Below, one piece after another: positions 26,607 to 35,205 of a DNA stretch of 55,558 bases. The notes under the pieces were generated by a model. It was not told the origin of the DNA. It saw only the letters and a list, made by a program, of their open reading frames with translations, and ran no database searches. Source of the DNA: an uncultured Alistipes sp. (GTDB lineage Bacteria; Bacteroidota; Bacteroidia; Bacteroidales; Rikenellaceae). The stretch's first letter is position 1. Each line of letters begins with the position of its first letter. Both the position numbers and the translations under genes were made by a program. The stretch is taken from contig CAJGDC010000004.1 in assembly GCA_904502005.1 (NCBI GenBank), positions 1 to 55,558 of the forward strand. Direction: 5' to 3'.

Positions 26607-28790
26607 TTAATTGTTTAGTTTCTTCATCTTTAACATCTCGGAGATAGATAGCTCCTTTGTAACCTCGGTGCTGTCTACTACAGGCTCTTTCCACAGTCCG
26701 CGAGCCTTAAGCATTGCGGTCTTGTCGGGGTCTTTGCCTCTGAAGGCGCGGTAGAGACTCATACCATCCCTCTCGCCACCCTTTGAGAGAATCTCTCGGC
26801 GAAGAGCCTCGGCCGTGCGGCGGTCAAATAGGTCACCTGTCTCGCAGAAGGCAGCAAAGGCATCCTTATCGAGCACCTCAGCCCATATATAGAAGTAGTA
26901 ACCTGCTGAGTAGCCTCCCGAGAAGATGTGCGCAAAGTAGGTGTAGTGGTAGCGAGGCTCTATTTGTGAAATCATTCCTCGCTTTTCGTATAGGGCGTTG
27001 TACTCAAAACCATCAACATCCAACTCCTTAACCTCTGTCAGTGAGTGAATATCCAGGTCGCTCAGCGCTGAAGCGATAAGCTCGGTAGTGTTGAAGCCCT
27101 GGTTAAATAGTGCACTATTCTCTATGCGCTTAACAAATTGCTCGCGGATAATCTCACCGGTGCGATAGTGTGTAGCGTAAGTGTTGAGCATCTCTGGTGT
27201 GAGAGCCCAGTTCTCCATAATCTGCGATGGAAGCTCTACAAAGTCACCCTCTACGCCAATAAGTCCGTTATAGCGCACATTGGTAAAGAGGAAGTGTAGC
27301 GCATGACCAAACTCATGGAATAGGGTAGTCACCTCATCCAGTGTAAGTAGTGATGGTGTGCTCTCTGTAGGGCGGGTAAAGTTGCATACAATACTTACTA
27401 CTGGCGCTGTGCGAGAGCCATCAGCCTCGTAACGCTGCTCGCGGAAGTATCCGCACCAAGCACCCTGACCCTTGCCAGCGCGAGGGTGGAAGTCAAAGTA
27501 GAGAATACCCAAATGGCTCTCGTCCTTATCTAAAACCTCATAGGCTGACACCTCATTGTGATATACAGGGACAGATACAGGGCGGAAGGTGATGCCAAAG
27601 AGGCGGTTTGCGAGGTTGAAGATTCCCTGACGAGTATTGTCAAGCGAGAAATACGAACGGACAACATCCTCATTAAGAGAGTATTTCTGCTGGCGAACAC
27701 GCTCGGCGTAGTACCACCAATCCCATGACTCAAATTTATAACCATCCTCGGTAAAGTCATTCTTAAACATTACCTCCATCTCAGATAGCTCCTCCTTTGC
27801 ACGCTCAACCGCTGGAGCCCAAACCTCATCAAGTAGGTTGTAGACAGCCTTTGGAGTTGCAGCCATCTGCTCAGATATAGCATACTCTGCATAAGATTTA
27901 TAGCCGAGAAGATGAGCCTTCTCAGTGCGTAGGCGAGTCATGTCTTTGATAATCTGCTTGTTATCATACTCGTTGTTGTTATTGCAACGGTTGATGTATG
28001 CACGGTAAATCTCCTCACGAGCAGCACGATTTGGCGAGAATGTAAGGAATGGAATTAGGCTCGGCTTGTGGAGTGTAAAGGCGTACTTGTCGTCCTCACC
28101 AAGCTCCTTTGCCTTCTCTTTTGCTGCATCTCTAACAGATGTAGGCAGTGTTGCAACGTCCTTATCTGTCTGATACATGACAAAATTATTGTTCTCGGCA
28201 AGCACATTGCTACCAAAGCGAACAGAGAGGGCTGAAAGCTCCTCATTTATCTGCATCAGACGAGCCTTCTTGTCGCTATCAAGCAGGGCACCACTACGAA
28301 CAAAATCATCATAAGTTTTCTCTGTCAGGCGAATCTGGTCAGCTTCAAGGTCGCAGCTAAAGCGGGTATCGTAGACCGCCTTTACACGTGCAAAGAGTGC
28401 CTCATTCATGACTATTGCATCGCTATGTGCTGCAAGTTTAGGCATCAGCTCGCCCTCAAGAGCCTGAAGTTCTTCGTTTGTCTCGGCAGCGCAGATCATA
28501 CCGAAGACATTGCTCACATCTGAGAGCATTCTACCGCTGCGGTCCATGGCGGCAATGGTATTCTCAAAGTTAGGCTCCTCCTTGCTATCAACAATGGCCT
28601 GAATCTCCTCCGCATGCAATGACATTGCGCGCTCAAAGGCTGGCTGATAGTGGTAGCTTTTGATGCTCTCAAATGGCGGAACTCCGTACGGAGTATTCCA
28701 TGCCTCAAAAAATGGATTAGGTAGCTGTTCTACCTCTTTGTTGCAACTAATCATAGTTATTGCCAATAATATAACTGCTAAACGCTTCAT
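26607..28790 (-). CDS. M3 family metallopeptidase lipoprotein, upstream copy
   Basis: The 727-residue product has the same layout as its neighbour: FHEFGHALHFLF near residue 491 (zinc His, Glu, His), FEAWNTPYGVPPFE at the mature N terminus (compare AEWNTPHQTPPFD in the neighbour) and FSGGYSAGYYFYIWAEVL near the C terminus. The lipobox is ITMISC (Cys16). A charged C-terminal extension (VVDSTEVTKELSISEMLK) is not present in the neighbour. It is first gene of a two-gene operon transcribed from a promoter that faces the rsmE promoter. Confidence 0.94.
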   Translation of the reverse strand: MKRLAVILLAITMISCNKEVEQLPNPFFEAWNTPYGVPPFESIKSYHYQPAFERAMSLHAEEIQAIVDSKEEPNFENTIAAMDRSGRMLSDVSNVFGMICAAETNEELQALEGELMPKLAAHSDAIVMNEALFARVKAVYDTRFSCDLEADQIRLTEKTYDDFVRSGALLDSDKKARLMQINEELSALSVRFGSNVLAENNNFVMYQTDKDVATLPTSVRDAAKEKAKELGEDDKYAFTLHKPSLIPFLTFSPNRAAREEIYRAYINRCNNNNEYDNKQIIKDMTRLRTEKAHLLGYKSYAEYAISEQMAATPKAVYNLLDEVWAPAVERAKEELSEMEVMFKNDFTEDGYKFESWDWWYYAERVRQQKYSLNEDVVRSYFSLDNTRQGIFNLANRLFGITFRPVSVPVYHNEVSAYEVLDKDESHLGILYFDFHPRAGKGQGAWCGYFREQRYEADGSRTAPVVSIVCNFTRPTESTPSLLTLDEVTTLFHEFGHALHFLFTNVRYNGLIGVEGDFVELPSQIMENWALTPEMLNTYATHYRTGEIIREQFVKRIENSALFNQGFNTTELIASALSDLDIHSLTEVKELDVDGFEYNALYEKRGMISQIEPRYHYTYFAHIFSGGYSAGYYFYIWAEVLDKDAFAAFCETGDLFDRRTAEALRREILSKGGERDGMSLYRAFRGKDPDKTAMLKARGLWKEPVVDSTEVTKELSISEMLKMKKLNN

Positions 28791-28806
28791 ATCACTAAAA
28801 AATTAC

Positions 28807-28849
28807 TATCTTTGCTGACAAAAGTAATAATTTTTTTTAGGCTATGCAA
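28807..28849. promoter_or_regulatory. Back-to-back promoters of the M3 operon (-) and rsmE operon (+)
   Basis: TATCTTTG on the + strand (28807-28814) and TACTTTTG on the - strand (28826-28819) are only four bases apart. The - promoter has TTG at 28849-28847, 20 bases away; the + promoter has a weak -33 region. The two start sites must lie close to or within each other's -7 box. Confidence 0.6.
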
Positions 28850-29554
28850 CTATTTTATGCACCCCAAATGACTCTACCCGAATATACTCTTGCTGAGGAG
28901 GAGTCTCGTCATGCAATAAAGGTGCTCCGATTGCGCGTCGGAGATACTCTGCACATAACAGATGGCAGGGGAAATTTACATCTCTGCCAGGTGGTCAGTG
29001 ACAGTGCAAAGCATTGTACAGTACGGGTAGTTGAGAGTCAAAGTGAGTTTGAGAAGCGTAACTATAGCCTAACTATGGCAGTGGCTCCTACAAAGAATAT
29101 TGACCGATACGAGTGGTTTCTTGAGAAGGCAACAGAGATTGGCGTGGATACTTTCGTGGCTCTTGAGAGCGCGCACTCAGAGCGCAGAGTTGTAAAACCT
29201 GAGCGTGAGGAGAAGGTTATCACTGCCGCTGTTAAGCAGTCACTTAAGGCATATCATCCGGCGTTTGAAGATATGACTCCATTTAAGGCACTGGTTGCCA
29301 GAGAGTTTTCTGGCCGTAAATTTATAGCTCATTGCGGTGAACCTGTGCGCGGAAAGAGCTATCTTGCCTCTACGCTTAATGCTGGCGAAAATGCACTTGT
29401 ACTTATTGGCCCAGAGGGTGATTTCTCGCCCGAAGAGGTGGCTCTTGCCGTTGAGAATGGCTTTGAGGAGATAACTCTTGGTACACAGCGCCTGAGAACA
29501 GAGACGGCGGCTGTTGTGGCAGTAACTATGGTGGCAGTTATAAATAGTTTGTAG
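28844..29554 (+). CDS. rsmE: 16S rRNA m3U1498 methyltransferase
   Basis: RsmE methylates N3 of U1498 in 16S rRNA. The 236-residue SPOUT (knotted) enzyme carries EKATEIGVDTFVALES in the middle, LIGPEGDFSPEEV (about residues 186-198) and LGTQRLRTETAAVVAV at the C terminus, which form the SAM-binding trefoil knot. The N-terminal PUA-like part has SRHAIKVLRLRVGD. It is followed two bases later by chromate-transporter genes, a common head-to-tail arrangement without an evident functional link. Confidence 0.95.
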   Translation: MQLFYAPQMTLPEYTLAEEESRHAIKVLRLRVGDTLHITDGRGNLHLCQVVSDSAKHCTVRVVESQSEFEKRNYSLTMAVAPTKNIDRYEWFLEKATEIGVDTFVALESAHSERRVVKPEREEKVITAAVKQSLKAYHPAFEDMTPFKALVAREFSGRKFIAHCGEPVRGKSYLASTLNAGENALVLIGPEGDFSPEEVALAVENGFEEITLGTQRLRTETAAVVAVTMVAVINSL

Positions 29555-29556
29555 CG

Positions 29557-30096
29557 ATGTTGTGGCAACTGTTCATATCATTCCTTAAGATTGGAGCCTT
29601 CACCTTTGGTGGCGGATATGCTATGGTGCCACTTATTGAACGCGAGGTTATAGATAGGCGAGGTTGGGTAAAACGTGAGGATTTTTTGGATCTGCTTACT
29701 ATCGCCCAGTCAGCTCCTGGCCCTATTGCTCTAAATACGGCAGTCTTTGTCGGCTACCGCATTGCGGGGCTTAAAGGGGCGCTCTCATCATTACTGGGTA
29801 TTGTACTGCCGGCATTTACGATAATATTGCTTGTGGCGATATTCTTTAGCGATATACGCGATAATAAGGTTGTAGACTCAGCCTTCAAGGCTATGCGTCC
29901 AGCTGTTGTGGCACTTATCGTTGCACCCATAGTCGGACTATCTAAGGGGCTCAATGTTTGGTTGTTAATTGTCGCAGCTATTACAGCTTTGGCAATTTGG
30001 TGGTTTGGATTCTCTCCCGTATATGTGCTCGTTGTGGGCGCAGTGGCAGGTCTGCGATGGAGCATCTATTTGACAAGAAAGGAGGGTAGAAAATGA
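29557..30096 (+). CDS. Chromate transporter-family protein, short subunit 1
   Basis: The 179-residue membrane protein is one half of a bidomain CHR transporter. It has the GAFTFGGGYAMVPLIE signature (FGGG, residues 13-28), AQSAPGPIALNTAVFVGYR and about five hydrophobic segments. Short-chain CHR proteins work as pairs with opposite topology; the next gene is the partner. Chromate efflux is shown for some family members, while the physiological substrate in gut Bacteroidales is uncertain. The stop overlaps the next start by ATGA. Confidence 0.9.
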   Translation: MLWQLFISFLKIGAFTFGGGYAMVPLIEREVIDRRGWVKREDFLDLLTIAQSAPGPIALNTAVFVGYRIAGLKGALSSLLGIVLPAFTIILLVAIFFSDIRDNKVVDSAFKAMRPAVVALIVAPIVGLSKGLNVWLLIVAAITALAIWWFGFSPVYVLVVGAVAGLRWSIYLTRKEGRK

Positions 30097-30632
30097 TATA
30101 CCTACAGCTGTTTATATCATATCTTAAGATTGGCTTCTTCGGCTTTGGTGGAGGCTATGCTATGCTCTCTCTTATCCAGAATGAGATTGTTGAACAGCGC
30201 GGATGGATTACCGTGTCGCAGTTCGCAGATATTGTCGCTGTGTCGCAGATGACACCTGGACCTATCGCTATCAACTCGGCAACATATATAGGCTATACTA
30301 TCGGCGGATTCTGGGGCTCTGTGGTGGCCACTGTGGCTGTCTGCCTACCGGCACTTACGGTGATGCTCACCCTTACAAAGTTCTTTTTGAAACTGAAGGA
30401 TAATCGCTATGTCCATGGCGTTATTACTGGTATGCGCCCCGTTGTCGTTGGTATGATTGCCGCCGCAGCCCTGCTGCTTATATTTCCTGAACAGAGCGCT
30501 GATAGCAGCTTTATCGACCACTGGAGCTGGATCCTCTTTGCTGCAACCCTCTACGCAAGCTATAAGAAGGTCAATCCAATCCTTCTAATCGCCCTCTCCG
30601 CCGTTGCCGGAATAGTAATATATGGGGTGTAA
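30093..30632 (+). CDS. Chromate transporter-family protein, short subunit 2
   Basis: This second 179-residue CHR half-protein has GFFGFGGGYAMLSLIQNE and VSQMTPGPIAINSATYIGY, with the same order of hydrophobic segments as subunit 1. The equal lengths and four-base overlap indicate coordinated production of a heterodimer. The gene ends four bases before a 121-bp inverted-repeat element. Confidence 0.9.
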   Translation: MIYLQLFISYLKIGFFGFGGGYAMLSLIQNEIVEQRGWITVSQFADIVAVSQMTPGPIAINSATYIGYTIGGFWGSVVATVAVCLPALTVMLTLTKFFLKLKDNRYVHGVITGMRPVVVGMIAAAALLLIFPEQSADSSFIDHWSWILFAATLYASYKKVNPILLIALSAVAGIVIYGV

Positions 30633-30636
30633 TAAA

Positions 30637-30757
30637 GAAGCTGTCTAACAAGGAGATTTCTGCGTTACACTTGCCCTCAAAATCCTCACATACGCTACAG
30701 TATGCTACGGTTTTTCGGGCTACGCAAGCCTTGAAATCCCTCTTGTTATACAACTTC
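30637..30757. repeat. 121-bp element with terminal inverted repeats (MITE/REP-like)
   Basis: The left end (30637-30660, GAAGCTGTCTAACAAGG...) is an imperfect inverted copy of the right end (30733-30757), about 21 of 25 positions matching. Inside are further inverted pairs, such as CATAC/GTATG and GCCC/GGGC. It has no ORF. It is probably a dispersed non-autonomous repeat, but no second copy lies in this window and no target duplication is clear. Confidence 0.6.
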
Positions 30758-30766
30758 TAACGAAAA

Positions 30767-30798
30767 GGGAGTGTCTAAAAAACTTGTTAGACACTCCC
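30767..30798. terminator. Terminator of the 30824 lipoprotein gene
   Basis: GGGAGTGTCTAA and TTAGACACTCCC form a perfect 12-pair stem with an eight-base loop. T4 follows on the - strand, so it serves the lipoprotein gene. Its arm CTTGTTAGACA (30783-30793) is also an exact complement of TGTCTAACAAG in the left end of the nearby repeat. Confidence 0.8.
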
Positions 30799-30823
30799 TA
30801 AAATCAAATCTTACAATTAAAAT

Positions 30824-33730
30824 TTATTTTTGTTTTACCAATTTTGGTTTGCTGTTCTCATCCAACGCGTACTTGTAGTTGCATATACATTCAGGGTGAG
30901 TTGCATTCCACTTATCAATACCTTCATTCATTATTACAATTTCAGCTGCTATATCTGTACTTCTTGCTGTGCCATACTCGTATGACTTGTGTTGACCGCC
31001 ATAATTGCGAGTTCCTATACCCTTACTTGTAGTTGGTGTGCCAGAGTAGTAGCAGTTGGCAATTTCAGCATACGGACTGTAATTTTCATAATATCCAGTA
31101 TTTGTTATATGACCAGGCTCTCGTCCCAGAATACTAATTGAGGTATAACATGAGCGAATGCTAACATCGATAAAATTATTTACACAACCCAAGATTCCTC
31201 CTACTGGAGAATATGACTGACTAGTCTGTTCATGAACCTTTCCAGACGGCTTTATGCATGCTATCAATTTGTCGCCACCACTAGTATTTCCTACAATACC
31301 TCCTACATAGTCATTCCACTCCCACTCGTCAATAGTATCGCTAATGTCGCCAGTTGATTGACACGCAATATACTGTGAATTATTTGAGTATCCAACCACT
31401 CCACCAGTACATATAAAGTTACCTGTTGTCGAAGTCGTAATATCTACAGCAGAGATGCAGTTTTCAAACAGGGTTGATGATGCTTGAGATGCAAAGCCTC
31501 CAAAATAATTAGAATATCCAGCTTGTGGACTGATGATTACTCCCTGAACGGTCAAATCTTTGATTGTAGCTCCAGATACAGATAAAAATAGACCTGTGCT
31601 TCCAGTTGTTTTGCTGTACAGATTGCTTATTGTGTGATTGTTGCCATTAAAAGTGCCTCTAAATGACTGTATTGGAGCCCAACTACCTGCTAATGGACTG
31701 CAAACATCGCTCAAGTCAATATCGGCAATAATTTCAATTGTCTTTCCCTCAAAAGTTATAGCAGACTCAGCTCCAACTGCAGCCAATGCATCCGCATCGC
31801 CATTGGTTAGCTTTGAAAGAGCAACTAACTCCTCTGGAGTGTCAATATTAAACACATCACCAATTGCGCCAGTATACCAGTCATATGTTATAGGATTTTG
31901 CTCTGGCACATAAACCTTGTTATTGTCAAAATCGTAAGGAATTAACACGTAATCCATCCATCCATAAGCAGTATTATATGCCAGTGCAGATTCGTATGGA
32001 ATATATAATTGAGCATTTTTTGTATTGTAAAAAGCGTAGTTGGCAAGTGTTGCTGGTGTCTCCGATTTTACATAGATGCTTTGTAACGCAACGCAACTAT
32101 AAAAAGCATACGAGTTGATGTTCGTTACACTTTCTGGGATAGTTATGCTTTGTAGCGCAGAACAATTATAAAAAGCATAACCTGCAATGAATTTAACATC
32201 CTCTGGAATATTATACGTAGTTAAATCTTTGTATGCAAAGAATCTTAACAAACCATTTGTAATCCAGCAGCGATTGTCTGCAGATGCATACTTTCCATAA
32301 ATTTTTGACAAATTCATACAGCCAGTGAAAATATTTGAGCCGTATGTAGTGATATTATCTCCCAAAGTTATTGACTCTAACTTTGAACAAGACCTAAATG
32401 CATTTTTACCCAAAGTAGTTACGCTATCTCCAATTGTAATCTCGGTAAAATCAGCCGAATAGAAGACGTTGTACTCATCGTCTTCCATATCGTAGTAACT
32501 ATCAGGAATGTTGCAGTGTATAGTTAGTTTTCCAGTACAATTGCGAAAAGCGCATGCCTCGTATGTATCCCCAAATTTGGTAATACTTTGAGGTAGCGTT
32601 AATGTTTGCATGCTTGTGCATTCGGAAAATGCATCCATACCTATATAAGTTACACTCTCTGGCATAATTACAGAGGTCAAACTACTACATTGATAGAAAG
32701 CCTTAGATCCAATCGCAGTTACCTCTCCATCAAACTTGATTACCCAACACGATTTCTGCGTGTCATAGGTGTTTGAAACAATATTTGCACCGAATACACT
32801 TGTGTTGTTCGGTGTAGTAGCCTCGGTTGTGCTGCCGTTAGTATAGAAAATTTCATTATTTGCAGGCTTTGGAGCCTCCCCAGGCGTTGTGCCGGTGAAG
32901 TCCTCAGGGTCGTTGATTGTGTAGGCAATGGTCTTGATTGAGCCCTGCTCGAGCTCAAATACAGGAAGGGCAAAGCTCTTCTCGCCATCGGCAAATGTAA
33001 ATGTAACAGTTAGGTCTTTATCTGCAAAGTTCACTGCCGGAAGAGCAACATAGAAAGACTTTGCCTTGGTTGTAATCTCTTGATTTATAGCGGTAAGGGT
33101 AATCTCCTTGCTGCCTGTGGATGCTACAATGGCACGACTCTCTGCACTAAGGTTGATAGTTACGTCACCAGCGATATTATTTGCTGCAGATGAGAGTTTA
33201 ATAGAATTTAGGGTGTAGCTATCTGGAATAAGCTCCGACTTTGCAACATTAAAACGCATCAGCGCACCTGCATTCACAAAGGCAAAACTTGTAGTTTGTG
33301 ACTTTGCCACCATAAGCGCATAAGAGAGGTCAATCTTCTCGGCATTATACTTCTGCTCTGCAGCAATTGCTGTTGAGATAACATCTCCGCTGATTGTCGC
33401 CTCGGCATTGTATGGATAGACGGCGTAGTTAGAGCTGATAGAGCCGTTACTTGTGCCGGTGAAACCTACATAGCCAAAGGTGGCGGTGCGACCATTGTTT
33501 GAGAGCTCCTTAATCTTGTAGTGGCGGTTGTGCTCGGTCTTTGTAAAGATTGTCAGCTCATCCTCAGCATTCCACACAACCGAAGTGCCATCAAGTTCGG
33601 TGCGGCTCTGATTGTCCAAAGTTGCAACAAAGTCGCCACTTGGCTCAATTGTAGACTCTACGATTTCACTCTTTGAACAAGCTGCAAAGAGTAGTGTTGC
33701 AATAGTAGCCCAAAGTAAAGTTTTTTTCAT
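30824..33730 (-). CDS. Fimbrillin-like lipoprotein with BspA-type leucine-rich repeats and GLUG-like repeats
   Basis: The 968-residue precursor has a lipobox LLFAAC (Cys18). Residues 30-275 resemble fimbrillin-like N-terminal domains (SRTELDGTSVVWNAEDELTIF, then LPVFELEQGSIKTIAYTIND). Residues 330-590 contain BspA/LRR_5 repeats, for example AFYQCSSLTSVIMPESVTYIG and AFYNCSALQSITIPESVTNI, with a DDE-rich interruption. Residues 630-880 have GLUG-like units (FRGTFNGNNHTISNLYS, GLFLSVSGATIKDLTVQG). Such proteins usually bind host proteins or other bacteria. Unlike its three relatives here, it has no long leader and a different signal peptide. Confidence 0.85.
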   Translation of the reverse strand: MKKTLLWATIATLLFAACSKSEIVESTIEPSGDFVATLDNQSRTELDGTSVVWNAEDELTIFTKTEHNRHYKIKELSNNGRTATFGYVGFTGTSNGSISSNYAVYPYNAEATISGDVISTAIAAEQKYNAEKIDLSYALMVAKSQTTSFAFVNAGALMRFNVAKSELIPDSYTLNSIKLSSAANNIAGDVTINLSAESRAIVASTGSKEITLTAINQEITTKAKSFYVALPAVNFADKDLTVTFTFADGEKSFALPVFELEQGSIKTIAYTINDPEDFTGTTPGEAPKPANNEIFYTNGSTTEATTPNNTSVFGANIVSNTYDTQKSCWVIKFDGEVTAIGSKAFYQCSSLTSVIMPESVTYIGMDAFSECTSMQTLTLPQSITKFGDTYEACAFRNCTGKLTIHCNIPDSYYDMEDDEYNVFYSADFTEITIGDSVTTLGKNAFRSCSKLESITLGDNITTYGSNIFTGCMNLSKIYGKYASADNRCWITNGLLRFFAYKDLTTYNIPEDVKFIAGYAFYNCSALQSITIPESVTNINSYAFYSCVALQSIYVKSETPATLANYAFYNTKNAQLYIPYESALAYNTAYGWMDYVLIPYDFDNNKVYVPEQNPITYDWYTGAIGDVFNIDTPEELVALSKLTNGDADALAAVGAESAITFEGKTIEIIADIDLSDVCSPLAGSWAPIQSFRGTFNGNNHTISNLYSKTTGSTGLFLSVSGATIKDLTVQGVIISPQAGYSNYFGGFASQASSTLFENCISAVDITTSTTGNFICTGGVVGYSNNSQYIACQSTGDISDTIDEWEWNDYVGGIVGNTSGGDKLIACIKPSGKVHEQTSQSYSPVGGILGCVNNFIDVSIRSCYTSISILGREPGHITNTGYYENYSPYAEIANCYYSGTPTTSKGIGTRNYGGQHKSYEYGTARSTDIAAEIVIMNEGIDKWNATHPECICNYKYALDENSKPKLVKQK

Positions 33731-33777
33731 GATATTATTTTTATTTTACTGTCAAGAGATATTATTCTATATCAGTG

Positions 33778-33807
33778 CAAAGATAGGTAATTTTTTCGCT
33801 GGCGCAA
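33778..33807 (-). promoter_or_regulatory. Promoter of the 30824 lipoprotein gene
   Basis: TTG (33807-33805) and TATCTTTG (33785-33778) on the - strand, 19 bases apart. The leader is about 40 bases. Confidence 0.65.
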
Positions 33808-33820
33808 GTACTATTTGCCT

Positions 33821-33861
33821 AAAAAAGAGACCCACCGCAGTAAGATACAGCGATGGGTCTT
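33821..33861 (-). terminator. Terminator of the alcohol dehydrogenase gene
   Basis: AGACCCATCGC and GCGGTGGGTCT (read on the - strand) pair with one G-U/A-C exception, followed by T6. Confidence 0.8.
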
Positions 33862-33880
33862 GATAATTTATAGCTTTTGA

Positions 33881-35038
33881 CTATTCGTATGCGATTTCGT
33901 AGAGCTTAGCAATATCCTCAACAGATGTAGGGCGTGGGTTGCCACCTGTGCAGACATCATTAAATGCCGCTACAGCAAGTGCAGGGATATCCTCTCTCTT
34001 AACACCAATCTCACAGAGGTGCTGTGGAATACCGATGCTAAGTGACAGAGAACGAACAGCATCAATAGCCGCCTTAACGCCCTCGTCAACGCTCATGCCC
34101 TCTGTATTTACGCCCATAGCCTTTGCGATATCAAGGTACTTTGCGCGAGATGGAGAGTCAGCATTGTACTCCATAACATATGGTAGAAGTAGAGCATTTG
34201 CAACACCGTGTGGAGTGTCGTAGAATGCGCCGAGTGGGTGAGCCATAGAGTGAACGATGCCCAAACCAACATTAGAGAATCCCATGCCGGCGATATACTG
34301 AGCCTCGGCCATGCCAGAGCGAGCAACCTCATCCTTGCCGTTATCAACAGCATTCTTAAGGTGCTTTGCAATTAGCTCGATAGACTTGTACTCAAACATG
34401 TCGCTCATAGTCCATGCGCCCGGAGTGATAAAGCTCTCGATAGCGTGAGTAAGCGCATCCATACCAGTTGCTGCAGTAAGGCCCTTTGGCATAGAGTACA
34501 TTAGCTCGCAGTCGATAATTGAGCACATAGGGATGTCATTAGGGTCTACGCATACCATCTTCTTCTTAGCCTCCTCGTCTGTAATTACGTAGTTGATAGT
34601 AACCTCGGCAGCAGTACCTGCAGTTGTAGGAATGGCGAAGGTTGGCACTGCGCGATTCTTAGTAGGAGCAACACCCTCGAGAGAGCGAACATCGGCAAAC
34701 TCTGGGTTGTTTACAATAATACCCACAGCCTTTGCAGTGTCAATAGATGAACCACCACCAAGAGCGATAATAAAATCTGCGCCAGAGGCCTTGTAAGCCT
34801 CAACACCACGCTGTACGTTGCCGATTGTTGGGTTTGCCTTAACATCGCTATAAATCTCATAAGGGATAGCTGCGTCATTAAGCACCTGCTCAATTTGAGC
34901 TGCAACACCAAACTTAATAAGGTCCTTGTCTGTTACAAAAAATGCCTTCTTAAATCCTCTCTTAGCAACCTCCTCTGCAATTACAGAGCGACAGCCAGCG
35001 CCGAAATACGACGTCTCATTTAGTACAATACGATACAT
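33881..35038 (-). CDS. fucO: Iron-containing alcohol dehydrogenase, lactaldehyde reductase-like
   Basis: The 385-residue group III dehydrogenase resembles FucO, which reduces L-lactaldehyde (from fucose or rhamnose breakdown) to 1,2-propanediol. The NAD-binding GGGSSIDTAKAVG lies at about residues 94-106. Metal ligands are visible in ATGMDALTHAIES (Asp, His), GIVHSMAHPLGA (His) and YDTPHGVANALLLP (His). The N terminus MYRIVLNETSYFGAG fits FucO. It stands alone here with no fucose or rhamnose genes nearby, so a general aldehyde-reducing role is also possible. Confidence 0.88.
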   Translation of the reverse strand: MYRIVLNETSYFGAGCRSVIAEEVAKRGFKKAFFVTDKDLIKFGVAAQIEQVLNDAAIPYEIYSDVKANPTIGNVQRGVEAYKASGADFIIALGGGSSIDTAKAVGIIVNNPEFADVRSLEGVAPTKNRAVPTFAIPTTAGTAAEVTINYVITDEEAKKKMVCVDPNDIPMCSIIDCELMYSMPKGLTAATGMDALTHAIESFITPGAWTMSDMFEYKSIELIAKHLKNAVDNGKDEVARSGMAEAQYIAGMGFSNVGLGIVHSMAHPLGAFYDTPHGVANALLLPYVMEYNADSPSRAKYLDIAKAMGVNTEGMSVDEGVKAAIDAVRSLSLSIGIPQHLCEIGVKREDIPALAVAAFNDVCTGGNPRPTSVEDIAKLYEIAYE

Positions 35039-35099
35039 AATTTTCTATTTTAGGTTATTAGGTTAATTTATTTAGCGACAAAGTTTCAGTTCTAAATTA

Positions 35100-35129
35100 C
35101 AAATTTAGTGAAAAATATTGAATTTACAA
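35100..35129 (-). promoter_or_regulatory. Promoter of the alcohol dehydrogenase gene
   Basis: TTG (35129-35127) and TAAATTTG (35107-35100) on the - strand with a 19-base spacer. The leader is about 55 bases. Confidence 0.6.
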
Positions 35130-35149
35130 TAGTTAAAATGCATAAGTAT

Positions 35150-35187
35150 AAGAGGGCTGACTAAACGACAATTTAGTCAGCCCTCTT
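35150..35187. terminator. serS terminator
   Basis: AAGAGGGCTGACTAAA and TTTAGTCAGCCCTCTT form a perfect stem of 16 pairs with a short loop. No T run of note follows, but position and stability fit a terminator. Confidence 0.7.
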
Positions 35188-35205
35188 ATTTAATATCCAC
35201 TATGA

